From NCBI RefSeq assembly GCF_022846655.1, contig NZ_AP025667.1:3385001-3449000 (forward strand): 64,000 nt of DNA. The letters run 5' to 3'. Below the pieces are notes generated by a model. That model ran no database searches and was not told where the DNA came from. It was given only the letters and a program-made list of their open reading frames with translations. The stretch is from Streptomyces seoulensis. Its GTDB lineage: Bacteria > Actinomycetota > Actinomycetes > Streptomycetales > Streptomycetaceae. The position numbers and the translations under genes were made by a program. How positions within the stretch are numbered: position 1 is the first letter of the stretch; each line of letters begins with the position of its first letter. Below are positions 50,061 through 61,352 of this stretch, in pieces.

Positions 50061-50270
50061 GGGACCGTATGTTCGTCCATGTTCCGGGCGTCATGTAGGA
50101 CCATCGGAACGTTTCCTCACCCCTACCAGGCGGATTCCGCTCATGGCGGGGCATTACCGGCTTCTCGACGCGGGCGTGCGTTCGGTATCCGGTCCGGAGT
50201 TCGGATGCGGAGGTGGTCCGGGCGGGTGACGATGGTGGGACGGCTCGTTTCCCTCCGCCGGGGAGGTCCC

Positions 50271-51695
50271 ATGACCGCTTCCGCCACCGGGCGTTTCGAT
50301 CCGGCGCGTGTGGCCGCCCTGTCCGGGCCGTTCGCACCCGTCGCCGAGGAGGTGGACGAGGTCTCCCTGGTGGTGGAGGGCGAGCTTCCTGAGGAACTCG
50401 ACGGCGTCTACCTGCGCAACGGCCCCAATCCGCGCTTCACCCCCATCGGCTCCTTCCTGTATCCGATCGACGGCGACGGCATGCTGCACGGCGTGTGGAT
50501 CGAGGGCGGCCGGGCCCGCTACCGCAACCGCTTCGTGCGCACCCCCGCCGTTCTCGCCGAGGAGCGGGCGGGACGGGCGCTGTGGGGCGGCATCGAGTCG
50601 ATGATCACCCCGGACGAGCGGGAGGTGGGCCCCGCACTGGCCCACACCTTCCGGGACCTGCCCGACATCAACGTGGTCCGGCACGCGGGCAGGCTGCTCG
50701 CGCTGGCCGAGGCCGGCTGCCCGTTCCGGATGACCCCGGAGCTGGAGACGGCCGGCCGGGAGACGTTCGGCGGCGCCATGCCCGCCGGGATCACCGCGCA
50801 CCCGAAGACCGATCCGGTCACCGGGGAGATGGCGGTGTTCTGCTACGCGATGGAGCCGCCCTACCTGACCTGGTCGCTGATCGCCCCGGACGGGACGGTG
50901 ACCCGGGGTCCGGTGCCCGTCACCGGGGTCGACGAGCCGATGATGATCCACGACATGGCCCTCACCGGCCGCTTCCTGGTACTGGTCCTCGCCCCCGTCT
51001 TCTTCGACCTCTCGGCGGCGATGAGCGGCGGCTCGCTGATCGACTGGCGCCCGGAGGCGGGCACCCGCGTACTGCTGATCCCCCGCGACGGATCGCCGGT
51101 GCGGGAGGTGTCGGACGACGCCTTCTGGCTCTGGCACACCGTCAACGCCCACGACGAGGCCGACGGCACGGTGGTGCTGGAGTACGTGCAGTGGTCACGA
51201 CTGTCCCTCGGCGACTCCGACGGCGGGCCGAACCGCAGCACCCTGGTCCGGGCGGTGCTGGACCCGACGACGGGCCGGATGCGGCGTACGACGCTGGACG
51301 ACGCCCGGGTGGAGTTCCCGCGCATCGACGACCGCCGGATCGGCGCCCGGCACGGCCGGGTCGCCGTGGCCTGGGACAGCGAGTGCTCCCCCGGTCTGCT
51401 GCCGGTCGAGTTCGACGCGCTGCGCTGGTACGACACCGCCGCGCCCGGCGCCCCGTCCCGCGCCTGGTACGGCGGTGACCTGTCGGTGGGCGAACCGGCG
51501 TTCGCGCCCTCGCCGGGCCACGCGGGCGAGGACCGGGGCCACTGGCTGGCCTTCGCCACCGACCGCACGGACGGCAGCGCGCGTCTCCTGGTGTTCCCCG
51601 CCGAGGAACCGGAGAGCGGCCCTGTGGCCCGGGTGCGCATCCCGGTGCGGGTCCCGCTGGGTCTGCACGGCAACTGGCTGCCGACCGAGGAGTAG
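50271..51695 (+). CDS. Carotenoid cleavage oxygenase family protein
   Basis: This 474-aa protein starts at ATG 50271 behind GGGGAGG; the frame is open further upstream without a site. The family signatures are VYLRNGPNPRF and YPIDGDGMLHGVWIEGG. Four iron-binding His are visible in GITAHPKTD, MIHDMAL, WHTVNAHDE and PLGLHGNWLP. These enzymes cleave carotenoids or stilbenes at a double bond using O2 and Fe(II). No carotenoid biosynthesis gene is in the window. Confidence 0.9.
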   Translation: MTASATGRFDPARVAALSGPFAPVAEEVDEVSLVVEGELPEELDGVYLRNGPNPRFTPIGSFLYPIDGDGMLHGVWIEGGRARYRNRFVRTPAVLAEERAGRALWGGIESMITPDEREVGPALAHTFRDLPDINVVRHAGRLLALAEAGCPFRMTPELETAGRETFGGAMPAGITAHPKTDPVTGEMAVFCYAMEPPYLTWSLIAPDGTVTRGPVPVTGVDEPMMIHDMALTGRFLVLVLAPVFFDLSAAMSGGSLIDWRPEAGTRVLLIPRDGSPVREVSDDAFWLWHTVNAHDEADGTVVLEYVQWSRLSLGDSDGGPNRSTLVRAVLDPTTGRMRRTTLDDARVEFPRIDDRRIGARHGRVAVAWDSECSPGLLPVEFDALRWYDTAAPGAPSRAWYGGDLSVGEPAFAPSPGHAGEDRGHWLAFATDRTDGSARLLVFPAEEPESGPVARVRIPVRVPLGLHGNWLPTEE

Positions 51696-51772
51696 CCCAC
51701 GCGGCCCAGTGGGCGTCACCCGCTGTCCGGTTTGCCCGTAGCGTCGGAGGTGATCGACGGTCAGCTCGGCGG

Positions 51773-52975
51773 GTGCGGAGGCGAGGCGGGCGCGTGGCGG
51801 CTGGTGACGGGCGGCGGACGGGGCACGGGCGGTCCACTCCGGCCGCGCGGGGCGCGGTGCCGGGCAGCCGTCCGGCGTACACCGTGCGGCTGCCCTCGGT
51901 GACCCGGTCCATCCCGCGGACCTCGGTGGCCGAACGGACCGTGGGCTGGCTGCGGATCGCCGCGGCCTACGCGTGGCGGCTCATCCTGGTCGGCATCGTC
52001 GTCTGGGGCATCTTCAGCGTGCTGGGCCGTTTCCAGCTCATCGCCGTCTCGCTGTTCCTGGCGCTGGTCGTGACTTCGGTGCTGCGGCCGCTCGCCGACC
52101 TGCTGAACCGGTTCATGCCCCGGCCGCTGAGCGTCGCCCTCGCCATCATCGGCAGCATCGTGCTCGTCCTGGGGCTGCTTGCGCTCGTGGGCAACGCGGT
52201 GGCGGGCGAGTCGACGCGGCTGAGCGGGGAGTTCCGGGGCGGGGTGCACCGGATCGAGGAGTGGCTGCGGCAGCCGCCTTTCCGGCTGAGCGCGGACCGG
52301 CTCGCCGCCCTCCAGCAGGAGGTGACGGACTATCTCTCCCGGCACCGGGCCAGTCTGTTCAGCAGTGCCGTGTCCGGTCTGGGCCGGGTGGTGGAGGTGA
52401 TCACGGGCGGGGCGCTGGCGCTGTTCGCCTCGGTCTTCTTCATCCACTCCGGCGAGCGGCTGTGGGGCTGGGTGAGCCTCAGGCTGCTGCCGCGCGGCGC
52501 CCGTCCCGTGTGGCACCGCGCGGGTCACGCCGCCTGGCGGACCTTCGCCGGGTACACGCGGGGCATCATCATCATCGCCGCGACCAACGCGATCCTGGTC
52601 GGCATCGTGCTGTTCATCCTGCGGGTGCCGCTGGCGCTGCCGCTGACCCTGCTGGAGTTCTTCGCCGCGTTCGTGCCGCTGGTGGGTTCGCCGGTGGCGC
52701 TCGGGGTGGCGACGGTCGTGGCGCTGGCCGGGCGCGGTCCGCTGACGGCCGTCGCGGTGCTGGTGCTCATCGTGGTCATCGGCCAGTTGGAGGGGCATGT
52801 GCTGCATCCGCTGGTGATGAGCTGGGCGGTGCGGCTGCATCCGCTGGTCGTCGCGGTGTCCGTGATCGCGGGGAGCATCGTGGCCGGGGTGATCGGCGCC
52901 GTGGTGGCGGTGCCGTTCGTGTCGGTGGTGTGGGCGGTGCTGGGGGCGCTGCGGGCGCCTCCGCCGAAGGTGTAG
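51773..52975 (+). CDS. AI-2E family (PerM-like) transporter
   Basis: Up to 400 aa; the start is uncertain, with GTG 51773, 51884 and 51899 all in frame and none with a good binding site. About eight membrane helices are seen, with the family's LFLALVVTSVLRPLADLL, FAGYTRGIIIIAATNAILVGIVLFILRVPLALPLTLLEFFAAFVPLVGSPVALG and LEGHVLHPLVMSWAVRLHPLVV. Members may export small molecules or act as Na+/H+ antiporters; the substrate is unknown. Confidence 0.85.
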   Translation: MRRRGGRVAAGDGRRTGHGRSTPAARGAVPGSRPAYTVRLPSVTRSIPRTSVAERTVGWLRIAAAYAWRLILVGIVVWGIFSVLGRFQLIAVSLFLALVVTSVLRPLADLLNRFMPRPLSVALAIIGSIVLVLGLLALVGNAVAGESTRLSGEFRGGVHRIEEWLRQPPFRLSADRLAALQQEVTDYLSRHRASLFSSAVSGLGRVVEVITGGALALFASVFFIHSGERLWGWVSLRLLPRGARPVWHRAGHAAWRTFAGYTRGIIIIAATNAILVGIVLFILRVPLALPLTLLEFFAAFVPLVGSPVALGVATVVALAGRGPLTAVAVLVLIVVIGQLEGHVLHPLVMSWAVRLHPLVVAVSVIAGSIVAGVIGAVVAVPFVSVVWAVLGALRAPPPKV

Positions 52976-52983
52976 GGCCCGGC

Positions 52984-53598
52984 TCAGCCGAGCGCCACGC
53001 TGGCCTCTACGGCGTGCACGTCGGCGAGGACGTCCGCGTCGCCGGCGTCCGAGGCGAGCGCGAGGAGGAAGGCGGCGTGGTCGCCGGGGGCGGCCACCAC
53101 GGTCAGCTCCAGGCGCGCGGTGCCGCCGTCGTGCGGGACGTCCAGGGCGACGGTGTGCGCGGGGCGGCCGCCCAGTTCGGTGCGGCGGGACTCGGTGAGG
53201 GTGGGCGCCGCGTCGGGGAAGAAGAACGCGGCGTTGGAGCGGGCGGCGCCCTCGGCCGTACGGCGCAGCTCCGCGCTCGGCACGGGCCGCCCGGCGGCGC
53301 CGGTGAGCACGGTGGCGTCCTCGGCCGCAGCGGCGTCGGAGGTACGGCTGATCCGGGAGGAGAAGGCGCCGATCAGCTCCCGGTCCGCCGCCGCGTCGTG
53401 CCGCCAGCCCTCGGGCACGGAGTAGGAGACGCCCGCGCGGGTGTCATTCACACGCGGCTCGCCGCCGTCCTCCCCCGGCCAGGAGAGCGCGGCCCCCGCG
53501 CACGCGACGGTCACGCCGAGCGCGGCGAGCCCCGCCCACAGCCGCCCGTGCCGCGGCCGTGCTGCCGGTGCCGGGGTGTTCGGTGATGGCGTCGTCAT
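52984..53598 (-). CDS. Secreted or membrane-anchored hypothetical protein
   Basis: This 204-aa protein starts at ATG 53598. A Pro-rich cytosolic stretch is followed by one hydrophobic helix (LWAGLAALGVTVACAGAALSW) and an exterior domain (GVSYSVPEGWRHDAAADRELIGAFSSRI..., LGGRPAHTVALDVPHDGGTARLELTVVAAPGDHAAFLLALASDAG) resembling PsbP/Mog1-like lipoproteins. It converges with the transporter gene. I do not know its role. Confidence 0.7.
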   Translation of the reverse strand: MTTPSPNTPAPAARPRHGRLWAGLAALGVTVACAGAALSWPGEDGGEPRVNDTRAGVSYSVPEGWRHDAAADRELIGAFSSRISRTSDAAAAEDATVLTGAAGRPVPSAELRRTAEGAARSNAAFFFPDAAPTLTESRRTELGGRPAHTVALDVPHDGGTARLELTVVAAPGDHAAFLLALASDAGDADVLADVHAVEASVALG

Positions 53599-53732
53599 GT
53601 CCTCAGCCTGCCCGACGGGGCGCGAATACGCCCAAGTGCGGGTACTCGACCGCCCCAACCGGCCAAGGCCCCCGCAGCGCCCCTCCCGACGGCCGGGCCT
53701 GCGCTCGCCCGGCAGGTCGGCGCCTCATGACG

Positions 53733-53767
53733 GTGCGCGGGACGGCCGGGGGCCGGGTCCCGCGCAC
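53733..53767 (-). terminator. Hairpin after the GH25 gene
   Basis: An 11-bp perfect stem (53733-53743 with 53757-53767) encloses a 13-nt loop that can itself pair (GGCC...GGCC). It lies 18 bases past the GH25 stop on the minus strand. Confidence 0.7.
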
Positions 53768-53784
53768 GGTGGGCTGCCGGTGCG

Positions 53785-54645
53785 TCAGCCGTTGGCGAGG
53801 CTGCGCAGCCTGCTGAGGGAGCCGTTGAACTTGTCGTGGTCGCCCACGGTCTTGCCGGAGGAGGTGTACTGCCACATGGTGTGCGTGGACCAGCCGGCCG
53901 GCAGGGTGCCGGGGGTGGAGGCGTAGCGGGCGATCCACAGCGGGTGGGAGGAGGCGAAGCCGGAGTAGTTCCCGGTGCAGTCCTTCCACCAGTTGGTGGC
54001 CGTGTAGATGACGGCGGACCGGCCGGTGCGGGCCTTGTAGCGGTTCAGGAAGTCCTTGATCCAGCTCACCATGCCGCTCTTGGACTTGCCGTAGCAGGAC
54101 GCCCCGTAGGGGTTCCACTCGATGTCGAGGACACCGGGCAGCGTCTTGCCGTCCTTGGACCAGCCGCCGCCGTGGTCGACGAAGTAGTCGGCCTGGGTCT
54201 TGCCGCTGGTGGTGTCGGGCGTGGCGAAATGGTACGAGCCCCGGATCATGCCCGCGGCGTAGGGGCCGTCGTACTGCTGGGTGAAGTAGGGGTTCTTGTA
54301 GTACGTCCCCTCGGTCGCCTTGGTGTAGGCCCACTTGGTGCCCGCACCCCACAGGGTGGACCAGGAGACGTCGCGCTGGTGGCTGGAGACGTCCACGCCC
54401 TCGGTCTGGGTCACCCGGGCGGCGGACCGGGCGGCGGCCAGGGGCGCGCCTCCGTCGTGGGCGCGTACGCCCACGCCCATGTAGGCGCTGCCGCGCTGGG
54501 CGGTCGGCCCGCCGGAGTCGGGCACGGCGGCGGGGGGCGACAGGAAGAGGAGAAGGCCGGTCAGGACGCCGGTGAGACACAGGCGTGAGCTGCGGCCGCT
54601 GGGGAGGAGTATGTCGCTTCGCACGACTTCCATCTGACCCGCCAT
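53785..54645 (-). CDS. Secreted GH25 lysozyme
   Basis: About 286 aa from ATG 54645 (54660 GTG and 54633 ATG are possible). A hydrophobic export segment (LCLTGVLTGLLLFLSPPAAV) lies at about 22-42, followed by a spacer and the GH25 catalytic domain with GVDVSSHQRDVSW, AYTKATEGTYYKNPYF and DIEWNPYG (the DxE catalytic pair). It hydrolyses the muramic acid-GlcNAc bond of peptidoglycan, in mycelial wall turnover or against competitors. No cell-wall-binding repeats are present. Confidence 0.88.
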   Translation of the reverse strand: MAGQMEVVRSDILLPSGRSSRLCLTGVLTGLLLFLSPPAAVPDSGGPTAQRGSAYMGVGVRAHDGGAPLAAARSAARVTQTEGVDVSSHQRDVSWSTLWGAGTKWAYTKATEGTYYKNPYFTQQYDGPYAAGMIRGSYHFATPDTTSGKTQADYFVDHGGGWSKDGKTLPGVLDIEWNPYGASCYGKSKSGMVSWIKDFLNRYKARTGRSAVIYTATNWWKDCTGNYSGFASSHPLWIARYASTPGTLPAGWSTHTMWQYTSSGKTVGDHDKFNGSLSRLRSLANG

Positions 54646-54770
54646 CGGGCCGTCCCGCACGCCGGACTGGGCCCAACGAAGCCATGCGCGGCCGGTCCTT
54701 GGGCCATGTGGGTGCCCTCGGGGCGTGGCCCGGCCGGGAGGTGCCCCCGGCCGGGCGACTCGGACGCGGG

Positions 54771-56624
54771 TCAGCCGTCGATGCGGTGCTGGGTCCAGAA
54801 GGAGGTGAGGTCGGTGCTGGTCGCGGCCTGGGCGGCGGCCTTGAACTCGGCGGTGGTGGAGACGCCGTACCAGTGGGCGGTGGCGTAGTCCTTCAGCAGC
54901 TTGGCCATCGCGGTGTCACCGAGGACGCGGCGCAGGTCGTGCAGGGCGCACTTGCCGTAGCCGTAGACGACGGTGGAGTAGCGGGAGGAGTGGGCGTCCC
55001 AGTAGGCCATCGAGTTGGTGATCTTCTCGGCGCTGGACGCCCAGGAGACGCTGCTCCAGCAGCCCGAGCCGGTCTTGCCCTGGGCGAGGTCGGTGGCGTA
55101 GTCGGTGAAGGACTCGTCCAGCCAGGGGGTGTTGTACTCGTCGTCGCCGACGATGCCGTACCACCACTGGTGGGCGATCTCGTGGGTGAGCGCGGTGGTG
55201 CTGACCAGGTCGAGGACGAAGCCGGGGTACTCCATGCCGCCGAACCAGAAGTTGTTGTCGATGACCGCGTCCAGTTCCCCGTAGGGGTAGGCCCCGAAGC
55301 GGCCCGCGTGGGCGTCGACGGCGCTCTTGGCGGTGGTGAGCATCGACTGGGCGTTGGTGGAGCTGATCGCGGAGACGGAGTAGACGTTGACCGGGACGCC
55401 GCCGGGCGAGGTGCCGGAGATCTTGCTGAAGGGCCCGGCGGCCCAGGCGAAGTCCCGCACCTTGGAAGCGGTGGCGGTGGTCACCGTACGACCGCTGCTG
55501 CCGGGGGTGTCGGTGGAGGTGCCGGTGGCGGGGACCAGCAGGGTGCTGGGGTGGTCGAGGGTGACCTTGAAGTCGGCGGCCAGGGAGTAGAAGGACTCGC
55601 CGTTGTTGGTGTACGGGTCGAGGTGCCAGCCGGCGCCGTCGCGGACCGCGAGGACGGGCAGCGCGTTGCCGATGAAGCTGAAGGCGCCGTCGTGTCCGAA
55701 CCGGTCGGCGCCCTCGGGCACGGTGATGCCGAGGTCGAAGCCGATGGTGGCGCTCTGTCCCTGGGCGAGCGGGGCCGGAAGCGTGATCTTCAGGGCGGTG
55801 CAGGCCACGGAGAGGTCGCCCGCCGTGCCGCCGGTGACGTTGCTGACCTTGATGGGCGGCGCCGAGCACGTGCCGTGGTAGTTGTCCCACAGCCGGAGGT
55901 AGACCTCGCTGAGCGCGGTGGCCGAGGCGTTGGTGAAGGTGGCGCTCTGGTGGCCGTTCCACACCGTGCCCGTGCTGTCGCTGCTCAGGCTGACGGTGTA
56001 GGCGGGCGCGGCCGGGGTGCGCACCGAGTCGGCCGGGGGCGGGGTGGTGCCGCCCGAGGTGTCGAGCGCGATGTCGTCCAGGACGAAGCTGGTCTGGAGG
56101 CTGGAGTCCTCGGTGCCGGTGAAGGCGAGGTTCACGGTCTGGCCCGCGTACGACGACACGTCGATCGTCTTGCGGACGTAGCCGGAGGCGCGGTCCAGGT
56201 TGGAGTAGGTGGCCAGCGTGGTGGAGCCGACCTTGGCCGTGAGCTTGTCGTAGGCCGTGGACGACGTGGTCTCGGCGGTGTCGACGTGCAGATGGAAGCT
56301 CAGGGTGGCGGTCACGCAGTCGCCCGGGACGGTGACGCTCTGGGTGAGGGTGTCGGTGCGGGTGCGGCCGGTGCCGTCCAGCCAGGCGAACGAGGTGCCG
56401 CCGTGGGCGCTCTGCCCGGTGCGGCTGGTGATCAGGCCGGACGGGGACTGGGTCCAGGGCGAAGTGCCGCTTTCGAAGCCGCCGTTGACGACCGACTGCG
56501 TGGGGGTGCACGCGGCGGCTGCCGAGGGCTGCGCGGTGGCGGGGGTGCCGGGGAGGCAGACGGCGATCAGGGCGGCTGCGGCGAGCACGCCGGTGCCGAG
56601 CGCCCGGTGGGGGGTGGGTCTCAC
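54771..56624 (-). CDS. Secreted M1-family zinc aminopeptidase with N-terminal carbohydrate-binding-like domain
   Basis: This 617-aa protein starts at GTG 56624. A Sec signal peptide ending ATA precedes a jelly-roll domain (40-190: [13 protein letters not shown]..., [16 protein letters not shown]) and a Pro-rich linker. The M1 peptidase domain holds the zinc motif [24 protein letters not shown] (HExxH plus E 18 residues later) and [10 protein letters not shown] in place of the GAMEN motif. It probably trims peptides outside the cell. Confidence 0.9.
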   Translation of the reverse strand: MRPTPHRALGTGVLAAAALIAVCLPGTPATAQPSAAAACTPTQSVVNGGFESGTSPWTQSPSGLITSRTGQSAHGGTSFAWLDGTGRTRTDTLTQSVTVPGDCVTATLSFHLHVDTAETTSSTAYDKLTAKVGSTTLATYSNLDRASGYVRKTIDVSSYAGQTVNLAFTGTEDSSLQTSFVLDDIALDTSGGTTPPPADSVRTPAAPAYTVSLSSDSTGTVWNGHQSATFTNASATALSEVYLRLWDNYHGTCSAPPIKVSNVTGGTAGDLSVACTALKITLPAPLAQGQSATIGFDLGITVPEGADRFGHDGAFSFIGNALPVLAVRDGAGWHLDPYTNNGESFYSLAADFKVTLDHPSTLLVPATGTSTDTPGSSGRTVTTATASKVRDFAWAAGPFSKISGTSPGGVPVNVYSVSAISSTNAQSMLTTAKSAVDAHAGRFGAYPYGELDAVIDNNFWFGGMEYPGFVLDLVSTTALTHEIAHQWWYGIVGDDEYNTPWLDESFTDYATDLAQGKTGSGCWSSVSWASSAEKITNSMAYWDAHSSRYSTVVYGYGKCALHDLRRVLGDTAMAKLLKDYATAHWYGVSTTAEFKAAAQAATSTDLTSFWTQHRIDG

Positions 56625-56852
56625 ACGCTACTCCTTTGGCGGCGGCCGGTGTCCGGCCTGCTCGGTGGCCGCGTGCCGGACGGGGTGCGTGCCGGGGCGG
56701 CCGAGGGGCGGGGGTGCGCGATCGCTGTGCGGTGCTGCACCGCGCCCCTGCGGGCGTGGCTGCCGAAAGAGTGACAGATTTGACCAGGGCATGCCAGACG
56801 GTCGCCCGGGGCACCGGTGCCGCCGGGTGCGGGGCGCCGGTGCCGGGGCGGG

Positions 56853-57512
56853 TCAGGCGGTGCGCAGCTCCATGAAGACCGCGCGCAGCCGGGTGCCGTC
56901 CGGGCCGGGCCAGCCGGTCGCCACATGGCCGACCGCGCCCTCGGGGCAGGCGGGCGGCTCGGTGCCGGGGACGGGACGCAGGACGCGGTGGACACGCAGC
57001 ACGGTGCCGTGGGGCGCGGGCACGCCGGTTCCGTCCGCGTCGTCGACGGGGGCCGGGGTGTGGGCCGCCGTGGGGAGGGGTTCGCCGGTGTAGGAGCGGG
57101 TGACCTCGTGGTCGGGGATGTCGCTGACGCGCTGCGCCATGGCCTGCGCGGTGCCGCCGATCAGGGCGAGCAGCTCCGTGGTCAGCACCGGGTCGTGGCA
57201 GCCGTCGTACACCCAGCGCTTGCCCAGGACGCCGTGTTCCGTGGTGCCGATCAGGGCGTCCTCGGCACCGTCGAGGGGTGCGCCTCGGTAGGTGAGCGGG
57301 ACCAGGTAGGCGGTGGGCTCGGGGGTGGAGCCGTCGGTGACCACCATGAACTCGATGCCGACCGCACCCTCGGGGTCGTCCAGCCGGAAGCCGCCGGTCC
57401 GCTCCAGCTCGGGCCCGCCGGAGCCGCTCCGGTACCAGGGGCGGGTCGGGAGCCAGGGGGTGAGGAGTTCGAGCTTGGTCGGGGTCAGGGTGGTCTGGTG
57501 GATGACGGCCAT
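56853..57512 (-). CDS. Maltokinase N-terminal cap-like domain protein
   Basis: This 219-aa protein starts at ATG 57512 behind AGGAGG. It matches only the N-terminal cap region seen in actinobacterial maltokinases (AVIHQTTLTPTKLELLTPWLPTRPWY..., FMVVTDGSTPEPTAYLVPLTYRGAPLDGAEDALIGTTEHGVLGKRWVYDGCHDPV), with no kinase domain. Such stand-alone caps are common in Streptomyces and of unknown function. Confidence 0.82.
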   Translation of the reverse strand: MAVIHQTTLTPTKLELLTPWLPTRPWYRSGSGGPELERTGGFRLDDPEGAVGIEFMVVTDGSTPEPTAYLVPLTYRGAPLDGAEDALIGTTEHGVLGKRWVYDGCHDPVLTTELLALIGGTAQAMAQRVSDIPDHEVTRSYTGEPLPTAAHTPAPVDDADGTGVPAPHGTVLRVHRVLRPVPGTEPPACPEGAVGHVATGWPGPDGTRLRAVFMELRTA

Positions 57513-57700
57513 CGAGCGGTGCCCCTCCTGCGTACGGTGACGGAACCTCTGGAGTCTTCCACACCGGTTCCGGGACAACTGCGACCTGCGGTGCGGAAGT
57601 TGACATGGTCCGGCTTCTGGTCCCGGGGACCCGCCCGGCGGTATACAAGGCCGGTCGAGGGCGCCCGGGGCGCCGGTCCGAGTCGGAGGGGGACGTTCTC

Positions 57701-58603
57701 ATGGTGCGTGGCGAAGAGACGGGCGGACGGCGTCGGCGGGCCGGCCTCGGGGCCGTACTCGGCGGATGCGCCCTGGTCGCCGGCTCGGTGGTCCCGGCGG
57801 CCGCACAGCCGGGCGGCCACCACGGTACGGAGTACGCGGCGCTCGGCGACTCCTACACCTCGGGCCCGCTGATACCGGACCAGGTCGACGCCGCCTGCGC
57901 GCGCTCGGACCGCAACTACCCCTCGCTGGTGGCCGACCGGCGCCGGGTGGGCACGTTCGAGGACGTGAGCTGTTCCGGGGCGACGACGGCCGAGATGTGG
58001 CGGGCCCAGGGCACCAACGGACCTCAGCTCGACGCGCTGAACCGTGGCACCGACCTGGTCACCGTGCAGATCGGCGGCAACGACGTCGGCTTCGGCTCGA
58101 TCATCGCCACCTGCGCCCGGCTCGGCGCCACCGACCCGGCGGGCAACCCCTGCGAGCGCTCCTACCGGGCCGCCGGATACGACGAGTTGACGGCCGCCGT
58201 CGCCCGGACGGCACCCAAGATCGACCGCGTGCTGCGTGCCGTGCGGGCACGGGCGCCGCACGCGCGCGTGCTGCTGGTCGGCTACCCGGACCTGCTCCCC
58301 GACGACGGCACCGGCTGCTTCCCCTCGGTGCCGTTCGCGCGCGGTGACTTCCCCTATCTGCGCGACACCGGCAAGCGGCTCAACCTGATGCTGCGCCTGG
58401 TCGCGGCCTGGAACCGGGTGGAGTACGTCGACACCTACGGACCCACGGTCGGCCACGACATGTGCAAGGCGCCCGCCGAGCGCTGGATCGAGCCGCTGAA
58501 GCCGGCCTCCCCCGCGGCCCCCGCCCACCCCAACGCGCGGGGCGAGGCGGCGATGGCGGAAGCGGTGCTGGACCGGCTGGACCGGGGGCATGGCCGGGGC
58601 TGA
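57701..58603 (+). CDS. Secreted SGNH-family lipase/esterase
   Basis: This 300-aa protein starts at ATG 57701 behind GGAGGGGG. A signal peptide ends near AAAQP. SGNH blocks are intact: ALGDSYTSG (catalytic Ser), SCSGATTAEM, IGGNDVGF and PAHPN (catalytic His). Four to six Cys form exterior disulfides. It resembles the Streptomyces SGNH lipases that act on lipids or phospholipids. A TATACA at 57642-57647 could be its -10 box. Confidence 0.9.
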   Translation: MVRGEETGGRRRRAGLGAVLGGCALVAGSVVPAAAQPGGHHGTEYAALGDSYTSGPLIPDQVDAACARSDRNYPSLVADRRRVGTFEDVSCSGATTAEMWRAQGTNGPQLDALNRGTDLVTVQIGGNDVGFGSIIATCARLGATDPAGNPCERSYRAAGYDELTAAVARTAPKIDRVLRAVRARAPHARVLLVGYPDLLPDDGTGCFPSVPFARGDFPYLRDTGKRLNLMLRLVAAWNRVEYVDTYGPTVGHDMCKAPAERWIEPLKPASPAAPAHPNARGEAAMAEAVLDRLDRGHGRG

Positions 58604-58650
58604 CCGGGAGCGCGGTCGGGGCTGACCGGCCACGCCCCCGAGCCCAGGGC

Positions 58651-60291
<1,641 letters not shown>

Positions 60292-60455
60292 GGGTCCGCT
60301 CCTCCGCATCGGTGTCATTTCGAAAGCTCGGGGCCATTTTGGCTTGTCACAGGCCCTGCGGGCGAATGGACCCCGCCCAGGGGCGCCTACTTGCGGCCGA
60401 CGGCCGCCTGCAGCGGGAGCCGCTCGCCCTGTTTCCCGCCGGTGGTGTCCGGGCG

Positions 60456-60671
60456 TCAGTCGGTCACGAAGGCGGTTCCGGGGTCGAGGAGGTCCAGCCC
60501 GGCGAAGAACCCCGCGAACTCGTCACGGGAGCGGAGCCGGACGGGCGTGCCGGCGCGCCGGTGGACGTCCACGACGGCGTGACCGGTCCGGGTCGACGTC
60601 GGCGGTGGCGTGGGAGAGGACTGGTGCCTGCCGGTGTCGACGGACGTCGGCTGTCGTTCGGTGTCGCGCAC
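60456..60671 (-). pseudogene. Remnant of a SAM-dependent (DUF574-type) methyltransferase
   Basis: The last 30 codons of a minus-strand frame ([24 protein letters not shown]) match the C-terminal end of Streptomyces DUF574 S-adenosylmethionine-dependent methyltransferases (usual pattern R-S-R-E-E...F-F-x-G-L-E-L-x-x-P-G). The SAM-binding part is absent. The frame can start at GTG 60671, but the first 40 residues are low-complexity and unrelated, so this is a decayed 3' fragment. Confidence 0.5.
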
Positions 60672-60776
60672 GAGGGCGTTCTCCTCTGCCGGGGAGCCTG
60701 CGTCCGGGTCTCTCTGCCCAACAGGGCTGTTGTGCAAGCATGATGAGGATGGGACTGGTGTGCCGGAGGGGGAAGC

Positions 60777-61322
60777 GTGAGCGACATCGTGGTGCGGGCG
60801 GCGGCCGACGGCGGACAGGCCCTGCTGCTGCGGCCCTGGCGGCCGGAGGACGCCGCCGAACTGGTGCTGGTGCAGCGGGGCGACGCGGCGCTGCGCCGCT
60901 GGACGGGTGCGGCCGTGGACGACGAGCCGGCTGCCGTGCGGTGGCTCGCCGTGCAGGCGCGGGGGTGGGAGACGGGCGACCGCTTCGCGTTCGCCGTCAG
61001 GACGGCCGAAGCTCCCTTCGCGGACGGGGAGTTGCTGGGACACATCGTGCTCAAGAACGCGCGCTCGGGTGACGGCCGGGCCGAGGTCGGCTACTGGACG
61101 GCCGCGCGGGCGCGGGGCCGGGGCGTGGCCCCGCGCGCGCTGACGGCGCTGACCGAGTGGGCCTTCGGCCGGGGGCTGTCCCGGCTGGAGCTGCTGCACC
61201 AGATGGACAACACGGCGTCCTGCCGGGTGGCGGTCAAGTGCGGCTACGAGCCGGCCGGGGTGCTGCCTGCCGCGCCGCCCGAGTTCCCCCGCGACGGGCA
61301 TCTGCACGTACGGCACGCGTGA
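60777..61322 (+). CDS. GNAT family N-acetyltransferase (RimJ-like)
   Basis: This 181-aa protein starts at GTG 60777 behind GGGGGAAG. It follows the RimJ/RimL pattern: LRPWRPEDAAELV, GHIVLKNARSGDGRAEVGYWTAARARGRGVAPRALTALTEWAF (acetyl-CoA loop RGRGVA) and LELLHQMDNTASCRVAVKCGYEPAGVL. The acceptor is unknown; relatives acetylate protein N-termini or small amines. Confidence 0.87.
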   Translation: MSDIVVRAAADGGQALLLRPWRPEDAAELVLVQRGDAALRRWTGAAVDDEPAAVRWLAVQARGWETGDRFAFAVRTAEAPFADGELLGHIVLKNARSGDGRAEVGYWTAARARGRGVAPRALTALTEWAFGRGLSRLELLHQMDNTASCRVAVKCGYEPAGVLPAAPPEFPRDGHLHVRHA

Positions 61323-61352
61323 CGCTCCCCGGCCGTGCCCTCGGCGCGTCGG

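Noticed and set aside
48777..50270. An upstream extension of the carotenoid oxygenase frame antisense to hypX
   Set aside because: The strong ribosome binding site and the conserved N-terminus start at 50271; everything upstream is the shadow of hypX.
51695..51714. A possible terminator after the carotenoid oxygenase gene
   Set aside because: Only a 6-bp stem with an 8-nt loop; too weak to call.
57600..57605. A consensus-like TTGACA ahead of the SGNH lipase gene
   Set aside because: No -10 box lies 16-19 bases downstream; the nearest TATACA is 36 bases away.
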